Shown here piece after piece: positions 5,741 to 6,332 of a stretch of 6,332 nt of DNA. Every line of letters begins with the position of its first letter. The stretch's first letter is position 1. A program made the position numbers and the translations under genes. The notes under the pieces are model-generated. The model was not told where the DNA came from. It searched no databases and saw only the letters and a program-made list of their open reading frames with translations. Source of the DNA: Bacteroidales bacterium UBA6207 (GTDB taxonomy: Bacteria; Bacteroidota; Bacteroidia; Bacteroidales; F082); contig DISP01000081.1 in assembly GCA_002421995.1 (NCBI GenBank), positions 1 to 6,332 of the forward strand. The letters are read 5' to 3'.

Positions 5741-6332
5741 ATGAGAAGTTTTCTATATACGGTACTGGTGTTTGTTCTCTTCGGATTATTGTTTTCTTGC
5801 AGCACCGACGTTGATAATTATGCTGATTATAAAGATATTACGATTGTGTATGGATTGCTCGAGAGCAATAGCGATACCACCTTTCTGAAAATTACAAAAG
5901 CTTATCTTGGGCCTGGAAATGCCTTGGTTATGGCCAAGAATCCTGATTCGAGTAATTATGCTGGAAAACTTGATGTTAAACTGAAAGGGAAGAAAAATAA
6001 TTTTGATCTCCCTGTTATTCAGCTCGATACCATTACCATCAAGAACAAACTTGCAGGTGACAGTATTTTTTATTTCCCACAGCAGAAACTTTATTTTACC
6101 ACTACACCTATTGATCCGGAAGCAAGTTATTCGCTTGAGATCATGCGTGAAAATCATGTGGTTGAATCAAGCACAAACATTGTAAAAGATTTTTCTATTA
6201 CCCAGCCTACCAACCGGTTTAATTTTGCTTCAACAGCTGCCACCAATGTTGCCTGGATTGCAGCCGAAAACGCGAAACGACATGAGGTGGTGCTCGTGTT
6301 TAATTTTGAAGAGATTTGGCCTGGGTCGGGCG
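5741..6332 (+). CDS. Lipoprotein of unknown function, 3' end beyond the window
   Basis: From ATG 5741 the frame stays open for 197 codons to the window edge. The protein starts MRSFLYTVLV, a hydrophobic run ending in the lipobox LFSC, so C20 is the likely lipidated residue and the mature chain begins CSTDVDNYADYKD. The acidic residues right after the cysteine fit surface or outer-membrane sorting signals in Bacteroidota, though not a strict match. The mature part is beta-rich: DITIVYGLLESNSDTTFLKI (about 34-53), then KAYLGPGNALVMAKNPDS (55-72), and a spaced strand pattern to the edge. This opening recalls the first domain of uncharacterised Bacteroidota envelope lipoproteins, but I cannot name a family. 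It is transcribed away from panB under its own promoter. There is no Shine-Dalgarno, and the ATG is placed by the signal peptide and the promoter. Confidence 0.88.
   Translation, partial: MRSFLYTVLVFVLFGLLFSCSTDVDNYADYKDITIVYGLLESNSDTTFLKITKAYLGPGNALVMAKNPDSSNYAGKLDVKLKGKKNNFDLPVIQLDTITIKNKLAGDSIFYFPQQKLYFTTTPIDPEASYSLEIMRENHVVESSTNIVKDFSITQPTNRFNFASTAATNVAWIAAENAKRHEVVLVFNFEEIWPGSG

Noticed and set aside
5786..6157. Minus-strand open frame of 123 codons
   Set aside because: It is antisense to the rightward lipoprotein gene, which has a lipobox, a promoter and sensible protein composition. The antisense product is low in complexity and lacks any motif.
1..6332. Search for CRISPR arrays, insertion sequences, tRNA genes and long repeats
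   Set aside because: No regularly spaced repeats, terminal inverted repeats, transposase-like frames or tRNA-like folds were seen by eye. A covariance-model scan would be needed to exclude small RNAs.

Overview
The window looks like ordinary chromosome from a member of the Bacteroidota, probably an environmental Bacteroidales-like lineage. Three things support this. Several promoters fit the Bacteroidota -7 element TAnnTTTG. No start codon has a recognisable Shine-Dalgarno sequence. The proteins (short SPII lipoproteins, a Nim-type flavoprotein, a large outer-membrane-type protein with a TolB-like propeller) resemble typical Bacteroidota products. I see no mobile element, tRNA, rRNA or CRISPR array.

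Layout: a possible C-terminal end of a rightward gene lies at the left edge (ending at 83). It converges on a leftward group: a 938-residue secreted protein with a zinc-protease motif, a beta-propeller and a C-terminal beta-barrel-like region (1035-3851); a Nim/PPOX-type flavin-binding protein (538-999); and a small lipoprotein (98-532). The gaps of 35 and 5 bases suggest cotranscription from a promoter just upstream of 3851. Next to the right, also leftward, is a second two-gene unit: panB (4723-5538), then an RluA-type pseudouridine synthase (3996-4712), 10 bases apart, with a possible terminator straight after. A rightward lipoprotein gene begins at 5741, divergent from panB, and runs off the window.

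Functionally, panB supplies ketopantoate for pantothenate and coenzyme A synthesis, and the RluA-type enzyme modifies RNA. The three-gene leftward group mixes envelope proteins with a flavoprotein, and no shared pathway is evident. The most interesting object is the large protein at 1035-3851, which appears to join an intact HEXXH...E gluzincin-like site, a TolB-like propeller and an Omp85-like barrel in one chain. Nothing here amounts to a convincing new multi-gene system.
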